From the NCBI GenBank assembly GCA_031264475.1, contig JAISEA010000101.1, positions 1-9,564 on the forward strand: a stretch of 9,564 bases of DNA, in the 5' to 3' direction. The position numbers were made by a program, and so were the translations under genes. Numbering within the stretch: the first letter of the stretch is position 1; every line of letters starts with the position of its first letter. The stretch is from Treponema sp. GTDB lineage: Bacteria; Spirochaetota; Spirochaetia; Treponematales; Breznakiellaceae. This document shows positions 1 through 7,206 of the stretch, piece after piece. The notes beneath the pieces are model-generated. The model was not told where the DNA came from. It was given only the letters and a program-made list of their open reading frames with translations, and ran no database searches.

Positions 1-41
1 GTTTGGTGGGTTTTACTGGGGGAGATGGCGGGTCATGCGAC

Positions 42-953
42 TTATTCTCGCCAATCGCTTAAATTGGATAAATACCGCCTGTGGCTTTCCTGTAGCCGTG
101 AGTTGACGTGGGTGTATAACTGGGTCGTGGTCAAATCTGTATGACCAAGAAGTTCTTGAACGCTTCGCAAGTCCGCGCCGCCTGCAAGTAATTCCGTGGC
201 AAAGGTGTGACGGAGCGTGTGCAGTTTGGAACTGTAGCCCGTCAGATGAGCAATGACCTTGTAGTTCTGCCACATAGTCTTTCGAGAGAGCCGCTTGCCG
301 TTTCTACTCAAGAACAATGCCTGTGGCGATAGCCCTTGACGCTTCGCAGGCGCAACCAACGTGGGACGCGCTTCTTTTAGGTAGCGCCGCAACCAAAATT
401 CAGCGGTTTCTCCAAAGATCACGAGTCTTTCTTTAGCGCCCTTGCCCCAGACTCTCGCAATCTTTTCCGCGAAGTCAATATCCCTCACGTTAAGCGAGAC
501 AGCTTCGGATACGCGCAAGCCAGCGGAATAGATAAGTTCATAAATGGCGCGATTGCGGACGCCAAGCGGAGTCTTCGTGTCAATAAGAAGGAACAGCCTG
601 TCTACAGCCTCTTTGCTCAACACCGCGGGCAAACGGAATTTCGGACGAGGCGTCTCCAAAATATCCGCGGGATTGTCCTTGCGTAGGTCATCGTCAATGA
701 TGAATCGGAAAAACGAGCGGAGCGCTGAAAGGGATTTCGCAGTCGAACGGAGCCCGTCTACCTCGCGGCGTTTCTCTAAATAGTCGGTTATTTGCTGTGC
801 GGAAACATCCGCGACATCGATACCCGCGGATTTCATCCATGATAAGAAGAGCTTGATTTCAAGACCATAGGTTTCCCCAGTCAGAGGGGAACGTCTCTCT
901 GTCAACACGAGGCGGTCAAGGTATTTTTCAATGAGTCTATCGGCGCAGATCAT
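42..953 (-). CDS. XerC/XerD-family tyrosine recombinase (CodV-like)
   Basis: Site-specific tyrosine recombinase of the Xer family, which resolves chromosome dimers at dif near the division septum. With the start at 953 it has 303 residues, the usual Xer length. Residues about 1-100 form the SAM-like core-binding domain and about 108-295 the catalytic domain. The catalytic set is complete: R147 (in SAGLRVSEA), K171 (GKGAKER), H245 and R248 (HTLRHTFA), H271 (LGHTDLTTTQ) and nucleophile Y280 (LYTHV). An in-frame ATG at 1040 would add 29 residues, but those lie inside the upstream gene and resemble no Xer N-terminus. The ATG at 953 has GGAG about 6 nt upstream, so I prefer it. It overlaps the preceding gene by 17 bp, suggesting translational coupling in the ftsZ cluster. 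XerC versus XerD cannot be decided here; related treponemal copies are often named codV. Confidence 0.93.
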   Translation of the reverse strand: MICADRLIEKYLDRLVLTERRSPLTGETYGLEIKLFLSWMKSAGIDVADVSAQQITDYLEKRREVDGLRSTAKSLSALRSFFRFIIDDDLRKDNPADILETPRPKFRLPAVLSKEAVDRLFLLIDTKTPLGVRNRAIYELIYSAGLRVSEAVSLNVRDIDFAEKIARVWGKGAKERLVIFGETAEFWLRRYLKEARPTLVAPAKRQGLSPQALFLSRNGKRLSRKTMWQNYKVIAHLTGYSSKLHTLRHTFATELLAGGADLRSVQELLGHTDLTTTQLYTHVNSRLQESHRRYLSNLSDWRE

Positions 954-2112
954 TGCGGGCTCCAAAAACCTTGTGGTTGAGGAATACGCCGAGATAATCG
1001 CTCGTGGATTTGATATTATCGTAGAGGGTATAGCGTTCAAAGCGCGCGTCCAGGCTTATGTATTTTGAGAAGGTAATTCGCAAGCCCCCGGTAAAGCCAA
1101 AGGCGACGCTGAAAGGTTCTCCGCCTATCGCGCCCAATGCCGCGGGCGTGAACTCGAATAGCGCGTATATCCCGCCTTTGCCTCGGATGGGCACGCCTGC
1201 CCATATACTCATATTCATCACTCTAAAGAAGAACTCATCGGAGAGACTGACCTTGGACGTTTCTTCCGTCTTGTCAAAATCAAAACCAAAGATGAAGTCT
1301 AATTGCTCAAAGCCGATGCCAAAGAAACTCGATTCATAGGAGAGAATCAAAGGGGGATAGGGGAGTTTTATACCTAAAGAAATCGGCGATGAAAGCCTGA
1401 TGAACATATTTTTATAATCAACGCCCATTTTCCAAAAGAAGCCGATTTGCGGGAGATCGTAGAGGCGGTAGTTGAATAAAGGCGCATCCCATTTGGCAAT
1501 GTTAAGCCTGAAACGGTTTTGGAAGGTCTCCAGCCGCTCTTGTCTTTCAGCGGCGCGCTCTGCTTTGCGCCGCTTTGTCTCCGCGACGTCGGTAAGCAGG
1601 CTTTCGAGTCTTTTATCGTCTTTAGAAACGGTTACCATTTCTATTGCCTCGATCCCCATACTCCCGACGTTTATGGCTCGAATAGATAGTTCATAGGACT
1701 TCTTGTCTATTTCCCTGAAAGAACCTGTAATTATGTTCCCCACCCCAAGCTCGTTGCCTATAGATTGAGCTTCGCTGTCGTTCACCGCGCCTGACGCTTG
1801 ATAGGCTTGCTCGGCGTGGGCTTTCTCAAGAGCCTCGTTATTGCGCTCTACAACGCTTATTTTGCTATTTATGAATTCAGCCGTCAAATGGTTGATAATG
1901 TACTCTGAGAGTTTATCTGAATCTGATTCGATGTTTATGACTGCTATTTTCCTGTTGGAAACGGTATTCGTCTCGTCTAAAAACCGCGTGATAAGTTTAT
2001 CGGAGATGTTTTGGGCGATCTGTCGGACGCCTTCATCCAAGGTCCCGCCTTCCGCGTAAAGACGTCCACCTAATATAAACGTCGCGGCTAATGCCAAGAA
2101 TAGTTTCTTCAT
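937..2112 (-). CDS. secreted CsgG/LpoB-like protein with beta-rich C-terminal half
   Basis: Exported envelope protein of 391 residues. Residues 1-20 are a signal peptide (MKKLFLALAA start, cleavage expected after LYA) without a lipobox cysteine, so it is probably not a lipoprotein. Residues about 50-165 match the CsgG/FlgO/LpoB-type fold common in spirochaetes: RKIAVINI at 54-61, SVVERNNEALEK at 86-97, SGAVND at 107-112 and IITGSF at 127-132. A charged, probably coiled-coil linker follows (about 178-202, KRRKAERAAERQERLE). Residues about 203-391 are rich in alternating aromatic and hydrophobic residues and glycines, resembling outer-membrane beta strands. It starts 11 bp after the ftsZ stop; the nearest SD-like AGGA lies inside the end of ftsZ, so translation is probably coupled. 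Position between ftsZ and a Xer gene suggests an envelope or division role, as LpoB activates a penicillin-binding protein in E. coli, but that role is inferred. The exact function is unknown. Confidence 0.82.
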   Translation of the reverse strand: MKKLFLALAATFILGGRLYAEGGTLDEGVRQIAQNISDKLITRFLDETNTVSNRKIAVINIESDSDKLSEYIINHLTAEFINSKISVVERNNEALEKAHAEQAYQASGAVNDSEAQSIGNELGVGNIITGSFREIDKKSYELSIRAINVGSMGIEAIEMVTVSKDDKRLESLLTDVAETKRRKAERAAERQERLETFQNRFRLNIAKWDAPLFNYRLYDLPQIGFFWKMGVDYKNMFIRLSSPISLGIKLPYPPLILSYESSFFGIGFEQLDFIFGFDFDKTEETSKVSLSDEFFFRVMNMSIWAGVPIRGKGGIYALFEFTPAALGAIGGEPFSVAFGFTGGLRITFSKYISLDARFERYTLYDNIKSTSDYLGVFLNHKVFGARNDLRR

Positions 2113-2123
2113 GACTATCTTTA

Positions 2124-3299
2124 CTATCCTTCGTTGTTTTGGATATGTTTTCTCGCTCGGAAAAAGGCAGGCTCGTCAAGGTCTGCGGGATAGGTGTTTC
2201 TCGGTGTGTAAAATTCAGTGGGTTTAGAGCGTCCTCCGATTAAATTTTCCCAATCGCGTCCTGATATGACGTCTCCGCTCTTCTTCTCCGGCGCAGGCTC
2301 TCCCTGCTTTATGGGTGATTTTACGGTCTTGTTTTGAAATCCTGTGGCGATGACCGTTACCTTTATCTTGTCGTCCATATCGTCTCCATAGCTTGCGCCT
2401 GAGATGATGACGGCGTTAGGGTCCGCGTTGGCTGTGATGATCTTAACGGCTTCGTCAAATTCTGTAAGGGATAAGGTCTTCTGATCGCCCGTTACATTGA
2501 CGAGAATGTGGGTCGCCCCTTCGATAGATGTATCTTCCAGCAGTGGGTTGTCAATGGCTTGCGAAGTAGCGTCCGCCACGCGGTTGTCTCCAGAGCCAAA
2601 GCCTATGCCCATGAGCGCATCTCCCTGATTTTTTATGGTGGTTTCAACATCCGCAAAGTCAATGTTTATGAGACCTGTTTCCGTGATAATGTCTGAAATA
2701 CCCTGTACGCTCTGACGAAGCACGTCGTCCGCCTTGAAAAAGGCTTCCATGATGGGCATATTCCGTCCCACGATGCTTAAAAGATGCTGGTTCGGGATGA
2801 CGATAAGCGAATCGACTCCTTCCCGCAGTTTGGCTATTCCATCATCGGCAAGCTTCCGCTTATGGTGCCCCTCAAAGTCGAAAGGTTTGGTCACGATGCC
2901 TATAGTGAGAGCGCCGAGTTCTCGTGCGACTTGGGCGATTACCGGTGCGGAACCCGTGCCCGTGCCGCCGCCCATTCCCGCGGTTACAAACACCATGTGC
3001 GCGCCCCGCAAAACGTCCGCTATCTTTTCACGGTCCTCATTAGCCGCCTTCTCGCCGATTTCAGGTTTGCCACCCGCGCCCCTGCCCCCTGTAAGCTTGG
3101 AGCCTATCTGAACCTTGATATTAGCTTTGCATTTGTTCAAGTCCTGCACATCGGTATTTGCGACAATAAACTCAACGCCATGCAAACCACATTCTATCAT
3201 TCGATTCACCGCGTTAGAACCACCGCCACCTGTGCCTATAACTTTGATATATGCAGGAGTCGTATTCAATACTTTGTCATCAAGAACTTCGACGTTCAT
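2124..3299 (-). CDS. ftsZ: cell division protein FtsZ
   Basis: Tubulin-like GTPase that polymerises into the cytokinetic Z ring. The 391 residues match normal FtsZ length. Visible motifs are the first nucleotide loop [11 protein letters not shown] (22-32), NTDVQDL (48-54), the tubulin signature GGGTGTG (110-116), TKPFDFEG (137-144), and the T7 synergy loop NIDFADVE (212-219), which carries the catalytic aspartates. A short variable linker (about 325-370) precedes a C-terminal partner-binding peptide, [10 protein letters not shown] (375-384), close to the usual D-PAFLR consensus. The start ATG at 3299 is preceded by a run of seven G residues, a strong though unusually G-homopolymeric SD. No ftsA or ftsQ appears upstream in the window; the upstream neighbour is a PAP2-like gene 209 bp away. 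ftsZ heads a cluster with the CsgG-like and Xer genes. Confidence 0.97.
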   Translation of the reverse strand: MNVEVLDDKVLNTTPAYIKVIGTGGGGSNAVNRMIECGLHGVEFIVANTDVQDLNKCKANIKVQIGSKLTGGRGAGGKPEIGEKAANEDREKIADVLRGAHMVFVTAGMGGGTGTGSAPVIAQVARELGALTIGIVTKPFDFEGHHKRKLADDGIAKLREGVDSLIVIPNQHLLSIVGRNMPIMEAFFKADDVLRQSVQGISDIITETGLINIDFADVETTIKNQGDALMGIGFGSGDNRVADATSQAIDNPLLEDTSIEGATHILVNVTGDQKTLSLTEFDEAVKIITANADPNAVIISGASYGDDMDDKIKVTVIATGFQNKTVKSPIKQGEPAPEKKSGDVISGRDWENLIGGRSKPTEFYTPRNTYPADLDEPAFFRARKHIQNNEG

Positions 3300-3318
3300 A
3301 AATCCCCCCCAATCCCAA

Positions 3319-3347
3319 ATTATATGATAGTCTATCTGTTTTTACAA
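3319..3347 (-). promoter_or_regulatory. predicted sigma70 promoter of ftsZ
   Basis: On the minus strand a perfect TATAAT (3319-3324) lies 17 bp from TTGTAA (3342-3347, four of six consensus bases). Transcription would start near 3312, giving a leader of about 12 nt that contains the G-rich SD. The region is AT-rich compared with flanking genes. It implies that ftsZ can be transcribed independently of the gene upstream. Confidence 0.6.
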
Positions 3348-3508
3348 TTATTTTCAAGGTCTTTTTACTTTTTTTTAACCTTTTTGCTAGACACACTATT
3401 CAAGATTCTCATAGAAGAGAATTTAATTTAAACTTTAGTAAACCATGAGACAGATGGAGACATTTGTTAATAATTTCGCGCCTATTAGTGAATACATCGC
3501 TCTGAGAT

Positions 3509-4411
3509 TTAAACCGCGGAGGATGCAGGGAACTCATCGCGGGGTAAAGTCTTCAACTCTTTTCTTTGGTAAACCTTGCGTCCCCTGTGGTTTATGTGGA
3601 AGGCGGCGAGGAAGTCCAGCAAGGGCTTTTCCCAAGACTGATCTTGCCCTTCGGAGAGAAATTTCCTGTAAAGGGTTAAAATATGTTCCCGAATGAGAGC
3701 CGCGTCTGGTTCTGGGATCGTTCCGTCTGTGAAGAGGCAGGCGGTAAGCGCCTCGATTTCATGCGGGGGAAAGAGCGCTTCGTCGAAACGGGAGAGGGCG
3801 TAGAAAGCCGCGGCTACACAATTAACGCTATGCTGTTTCACGTAAAGCACCGATTCGATAATAGCGAGCGCGCCGTCTTTGAGTTCGTTTTTCTGCCTCT
3901 CAAAGGCGGATGTGGAAACCACAAACTTCTTATATGCAAACACAACCACCATTACGTGTAGGCTCGGTATGCACATGAGATGCGGATCAAAGGCGTGAAT
4001 CAACATAAAACGAAACGTTCTCAGGTAACGTGGGCGTTTTGTAGTTGACAAATGTTTCGCATATACCTCCGCGGCGAAAGCGTACAGTTTCCCGATGGAC
4101 GCTACAAAATCCGCGGCTTCTTTCTTACTCCCTATTTTCAGCAAGAAATTCGCCGCCCGTACCCAAAACGCCGTAAAGTCCAGATAGATATTTATTTTTG
4201 AGGGTAGAAAAGGGATTTTTTCGTCTAGGATATGGTCTACATTTACCACAGGTACATTCCGCAATAGCTTCGCCTTGTACTGTCGAAAGAAGAAGTTGTA
4301 AAAAATCTTTCTGACGCAAGGCGAACAAACTTTACTCGTTATTTTATCCCAAAAGAGCGAGAATACGCATCTTTGAGCCGATAGGGATGAAATTTTTCTG
4401 TTTTTCTCCAT
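3509..4411 (-). CDS. PAP2-superfamily-like protein with altered catalytic motifs
   Basis: Protein of 300 residues with no confident assignment, but the spacing of a type 2 phosphatidic acid phosphatase (PAP2) signature is visible. Motif 1, K-X6-RP, is K119-HLSTTK-R126-P127. Motif 2, PSGH, appears as P149-S-L-H152, the variant seen in inositol-phosphorylceramide synthase-like members. Motif 3, SR-X5-H-X3-D, appears as S177-V178-X5-H184-X3-C188, so the second residue Arg and the final Asp are replaced. DEKIPFLPSKINIY (63-76) resembles the N-terminal membrane entry of such proteins. Hydrophobic segments are weak for a PAP2 membrane enzyme, and an extra helical, charged C-terminal region (about 195-300) is present. 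It may be a catalytically reduced or soluble derivative. The ATG at 4411 has AAGGA 5-6 nt upstream. It lies 209 bp upstream of ftsZ on the same strand; a link to lipid-carrier or envelope metabolism is inference only. Confidence 0.6.
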   Translation of the reverse strand: MEKNRKISSLSAQRCVFSLFWDKITSKVCSPCVRKIFYNFFFRQYKAKLLRNVPVVNVDHILDEKIPFLPSKINIYLDFTAFWVRAANFLLKIGSKKEAADFVASIGKLYAFAAEVYAKHLSTTKRPRYLRTFRFMLIHAFDPHLMCIPSLHVMVVVFAYKKFVVSTSAFERQKNELKDGALAIIESVLYVKQHSVNCVAAAFYALSRFDEALFPPHEIEALTACLFTDGTIPEPDAALIREHILTLYRKFLSEGQDQSWEKPLLDFLAAFHINHRGRKVYQRKELKTLPRDEFPASSAV

Positions 4412-4429
4412 TTTTTCCTTGTTATGATA

Positions 4430-4458
4430 AAGATAATCATATTCTCTGTTTGTATCAA
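4430..4458 (-). promoter_or_regulatory. candidate promoter of the PAP2-like gene
   Basis: On the minus strand TTGATA (4453-4458, five of six bases) is 17 bp from TATCTT (4430-4435, four of six), about 18 nt before the ATG at 4411. A TATGAT lies in the spacer but has no suitably spaced -35. The site is plausible but only moderate in quality. Confidence 0.4.
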
Positions 4459-4574
4459 GGGGTTTTAACTCGTTACAACAATTAACAGGGTATCTAACGT
4501 TTTCGTGCTTTCTGTAGCGAGTAAAAACTATGGCGACTGTTTAGAATCTGTAAGGCAACCGCAAGGTAATTCGC

Positions 4575-4603
4575 TTGACATTATTAGGGGTTTCCATTAT
4601 TAT
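4575..4603 (+). promoter_or_regulatory. strong predicted promoter of the DUF3842-larECB operon
   Basis: A consensus -35 TTGACA (4575-4580) lies exactly 17 bp from TATTAT (4598-4603, five of six bases). The predicted transcription start is near 4610, leaving a leader of about 105 nt before the first gene at 4716. It is the best sigma70-type match in the window and sits directly ahead of four overlapping genes. Confidence 0.7.
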
Positions 4604-4611
4604 CATATCCA

Positions 4612-4625
4612 ACGTCTGAAGACGT
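4612..4625. promoter_or_regulatory. palindrome at the lar transcription start (candidate operator)
   Basis: ACGTCT and AGACGT form a perfect 6-bp inverted repeat around a 2-bp centre (GA). It covers about +2 to +15 relative to the predicted transcription start, where a dimeric repressor could block initiation. It could also fold as a tight 5'-end RNA hairpin. No regulator gene is seen nearby and no known operator was recognised. Confidence 0.4.
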
Positions 4626-4715
4626 ATTCCATGCGCCCGCAGTTATGAAGACGGCGGAGCGGATTGTTGTATCCCCCTGACTACGGAAGATGAACTTCCA
4701 TTTCAATCATCCTAT

Positions 4716-5144
4716 ATGCATAAAACCATTGTAGTAATAGACGGCATGGGCGGAGGAATCGGCGCCCAACTGATTTCACGCCTGAGAGAAACACTTGACG
4801 AGAAACAGGATATTATTGCGCTCGGCGCGAACTCTGGCGCGACTGAACGTATGCTCAAAGCTGGTGCGACAAAAGGCGCAACCGGTGAAAACGCGGTCAA
4901 AGTATCGGTACGCTTAGGCGATTTTATCGTAGGACCAATCGGTATTGTTATCCCGAACAGTATGATGGGTGAAATTACGCCTGACATGGTAGGCGCTATC
5001 CTCGCCGCTCCGGGCGAGCGGATATTGTTGCCCCTGAAAAACGAACACTTTACGCTACCCGGACTTGAGTCGATGCCGTTTGCCAAGGCTGTCGAGCTGG
5101 CAGTGGACGCGGTAAAAGAACGGATTACCAGAGGAGAGGTATGA
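4716..5144 (+). CDS. DUF3842 family protein
   Basis: Small protein of 142 residues matching the remembered DUF3842 pattern. It begins with a Rossmann-like glycine motif, IDGMGGGIG (8-16), followed by IIALGANSGATERMLKAGA (33-51), GATGENA (54-60), GPIGIVIPNSMMGEITPDM (73-91) and ILLPLKN (103-109). The glycine-rich start suggests nucleotide or dinucleotide binding, but no biochemical function is established to my knowledge. It is the first gene after the strong promoter, and its stop overlaps the larE start (ATGA), so it is made together with LarE, LarC and LarB; a role in NPN cofactor metabolism or nickel handling is an inference from this. There is no recognisable SD before the ATG at 4716 (the upstream sequence is pyrimidine-rich), but the start agrees with the family N-terminus, where the glycine motif comes within the first ten residues. 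Confidence 0.85.
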   Translation: MHKTIVVIDGMGGGIGAQLISRLRETLDEKQDIIALGANSGATERMLKAGATKGATGENAVKVSVRLGDFIVGPIGIVIPNSMMGEITPDMVGAILAAPGERILLPLKNEHFTLPGLESMPFAKAVELAVDAVKERITRGEV

Positions 5145-5992
5145 AGACGCAAAACGAAAAATACCAGCGGCTCTGTTCTCTGATTGGCGAAAAAGGAGCG
5201 GTCGCGGTCGCTTTTTCAGGCGGCGTTGACAGCTCTTTGCTCTGCGCCGCCGCGTTTGACGCGCTGGGCGGTAAGGCGCTTGCTGTTACGATTGTCTCCC
5301 CGATGTTGCCCGCGAGTGAAGCGGCGGACGCGGAACGTATCGCGGGACTCATCGGCATTGAACATATACTGTTGCGATCTTCTGATATTGAAGCCGATGT
5401 AGCGCCTAACCCTGTTGACCGATGCTATTATTGCAAGAAACACGAGTTCGGCGCGATTGTTGATTACGCCAAAACACGCGCTATCAACACCGTGCTGGAT
5501 GGTTCCAATGCGGATGATGAGGACGATTACCGCCCCGGCTTGCGAGCGGTAGAGGAATTGGGCGTGATAAGTCCGTTACGGGAGGCGGGGCTTACCAAGG
5601 CGGAAATCCGCGCTCTTTCAAAGGAACGTTCCCTGCCGGTATGGGATAAACCAGCGTTTGCGTGTCTTGCCTCGCGTATCCCCTACGGAGAACCTATTGA
5701 TACCGAAAAACTCGCGGAAATCGAGAAAGCGGAAGCCATACTCACGGCTGCGGGTTTCCGTCAGATAAGGGTGCGCCGTCATAGTGTAAGGGGAGGCGCT
5801 CTTGCCCGTATAGAAGCCGCGCCGGAAGAACGGAGCAAGTTATTTGATACCGCGCTCATGGACGCACTCTCCCAAAAAATCAAAGAAATCGGTTTTCTCT
5901 ACGTCGCGTTTGAACTTTCCGGTTATGAAACAGGCAGTATGAATGTGGCGCTGAAAGGTATAAAACCGAAAGGAACAAGAGGAAAATTATGA
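5141..5992 (+). CDS. larE: LarE, ATP-dependent sulfur transferase for nickel-pincer cofactor
   Basis: LarE activates the carboxylates of the LarB product (P2CMN) with ATP and inserts sulfur in two rounds to give the dithiocarboxylate P2TMN. The 283 residues show the PP-loop ATP-binding motif SGGVDSS (26-32), DGSNADD (120-126), and the family signature WDKPAFACLASRIPYG (168-183). C175 there aligns by context with the sacrificial cysteine C176 of the Lactiplantibacillus enzyme. A CxxC pair, C95 and C98 in DRCYYCKK, gives three cysteines. Some LarE enzymes use a three-cysteine iron-sulfur cluster for catalytic rather than sacrificial sulfur transfer; I cannot decide which type this is. Its ATG overlaps the upstream stop by 4 bp and has an AGGAG 4 nt before it. 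The stop in turn overlaps larC by 4 bp. Confidence 0.95.
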   Translation: MKTQNEKYQRLCSLIGEKGAVAVAFSGGVDSSLLCAAAFDALGGKALAVTIVSPMLPASEAADAERIAGLIGIEHILLRSSDIEADVAPNPVDRCYYCKKHEFGAIVDYAKTRAINTVLDGSNADDEDDYRPGLRAVEELGVISPLREAGLTKAEIRALSKERSLPVWDKPAFACLASRIPYGEPIDTEKLAEIEKAEAILTAAGFRQIRVRRHSVRGGALARIEAAPEERSKLFDTALMDALSQKIKEIGFLYVAFELSGYETGSMNVALKGIKPKGTRGKL

Positions 5993-7206
5993 AAACACTG
6001 CATTTTGATTGCTTCGCCGGCATTTCAGGCGATATGACGTTGGGAGCCTTAGTTGATCTCGGCGTTGAAGCTGATTATGTATGCTCCGAACTACAGAAGC
6101 TACCGGTTGAAGGCTGGACGCTTGATTTTTGCCGTGACGAGCGTTGCGGCATTACCGGTATAAGGGCTGTGGTAACGGTTCGTAACACGCAGAGTCATCA
6201 CGAACACAACCACGAGCATCACCACGAACACAACCATTGGAAAGATATACGACGCCTTATCAAAGAATCGGGCATACGCGAAGGAGCAAAAGACCGGGCG
6301 TTGGATATTTTTACGCGCATTGCCGAGGCGGAAGCCGCGGTTCATGGAGTGCCGGTTGACGAGGTTGCGTTTCATGAAGTCGGCGCTCTGGATTCCATCG
6401 TTGATATTGTCGGCGCGGCGATTTGTCTTGATATTCTTGCTCCCGACAGAATCACCTCGTCGGCAATTGAGTTGGGCGGCGGCTTTGTTACCTGCGAACA
6501 TGGCGTTCTGCCGGTTCCAGCTCCGGCGACGCTTAAAATATGTAGGGGGCTTCCGGTAACAACAGGAGGCTTCAATAAAGAAATGACTACGCCGACTGGC
6601 GCGGCAATTCTCGCGTCCTGTGTTGACGAATTCATCACCTGCGGGCGGTTTATGGAATTAAAAACCGCCTATGGCATCGGAATGAGGAAACTTGATAAGC
6701 CGAATGTGTTAAGGGTCTCGTGGCGTGAAGAAGAGGCGTTGGGCAAGGGATCGCTGTTGCGTAGTGAATCGCTTATCCAGCTTGAGAGCGCTCTTGACGA
6801 TATGACCGGCGAGGCGCTCGGCTTTTTGATGGATCGGCTTTTTGACGCGGGCGCTCTTGACGTTACATTTACTCCCTGTACTATGAAAAAATCCCGTCCA
6901 GGGGTCATTATCACGGCTCTCTGCGGAGAGAAAGCGCTTACCGCGGTGCGTGAAACGTTTTTTATCCATTCTTCTACGCTCGGCTTCCGTGAATTCCGAG
7001 TTGATCGGCTTTCTTTGCCACGGACTGAGGAACAGAAAGAAAGCCCGCTCGGCGTTGTCCATGTAAAAACCGCTTTTCTTGGCGGAAAACCGACACATTC
7101 AAAAATTGAGTTTGACGACAGGGCGCGGCTTGCGCGGGAAAACAACATCACACTGGAGCAGGCTGAAAAGCGCATACGCGGAGAGGAACCGGGCTATGGG
7201 AAGTAG
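5989..7206 (+). CDS. larC: LarC, CTP-dependent nickel insertion enzyme (cyclometallase)
   Basis: LarC inserts nickel into P2TMN, using CTP, to complete the nickel-pincer nucleotide. The 405-residue protein is one uninterrupted reading frame covering both the LarC1 and LarC2 parts, unlike Lactiplantibacillus plantarum, where they are joined by ribosomal frameshifting. Visible motifs are DCFAGISGDMTLGAL (7-21), VAFHEVGALDSIVDIVGA (125-142), HGVLPVPAPATL (170-181) and TTPTGAAIL (200-208); the C-terminal domain carries LDDMTGEALGFLMDR and TMKKSRPG. Residues 70-83 are a histidine-rich stretch with nine His in fourteen positions, a likely nickel-holding segment often found in this family. AGAGGA (5978-5983) is an SD 5 nt before the start. 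It overlaps larE by 4 bp and larB by 11 bp. Confidence 0.96.
   Translation: MKTLHFDCFAGISGDMTLGALVDLGVEADYVCSELQKLPVEGWTLDFCRDERCGITGIRAVVTVRNTQSHHEHNHEHHHEHNHWKDIRRLIKESGIREGAKDRALDIFTRIAEAEAAVHGVPVDEVAFHEVGALDSIVDIVGAAICLDILAPDRITSSAIELGGGFVTCEHGVLPVPAPATLKICRGLPVTTGGFNKEMTTPTGAAILASCVDEFITCGRFMELKTAYGIGMRKLDKPNVLRVSWREEEALGKGSLLRSESLIQLESALDDMTGEALGFLMDRLFDAGALDVTFTPCTMKKSRPGVIITALCGEKALTAVRETFFIHSSTLGFREFRVDRLSLPRTEEQKESPLGVVHVKTAFLGGKPTHSKIEFDDRARLARENNITLEQAEKRIRGEEPGYGK

Larger units (their letters stand above)
4412..4715. other. divergent intergenic region between PAP2-like gene and lar operon
   Basis: This 304-bp stretch has no convincing gene. It holds the leftward promoter of the PAP2-like gene, the rightward lar promoter and its roughly 105-nt leader. 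An imperfect 10-bp inverted repeat is present, TTTTAACTCG at 4463-4472 and CGAGTAAAAA at 4518-4527 (one mismatch, 45 bp apart). In the leader a small hairpin, GGAAG/CTTCC (4686-4690 and 4696-4700), lies just before the first start codon. No known riboswitch fold was recognised. Confidence 0.55.

Noticed and set aside
954..1040. Longer N-terminus for the Xer recombinase starting at 1040
   Set aside because: The added residues lie within the upstream gene and lack Xer similarity; the ATG at 953 has a good SD and gives the normal length.
3405..3422. ATTCTC/GAGAAT hairpin as a terminator of the PAP2-like gene
   Set aside because: The AT-rich 6-bp stem has no T-run next to it in the minus direction; too weak.
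4645..4680. Eleven-codon leader peptide MKTAERIVVSP before the DUF3842 gene
   Set aside because: No SD and no codon pattern suggesting attenuation; too short to support.
4611..4715. NiCo-type riboswitch in the lar leader
   Set aside because: I could not find the conserved purine-rich junctions of that class; only small hairpins are visible.
7079..7195. Longer N-terminus for LarB starting at 7079
   Set aside because: The 39 added residues come from another frame of larC and do not look like LarB; the ATG at 7196 has a strong SD.
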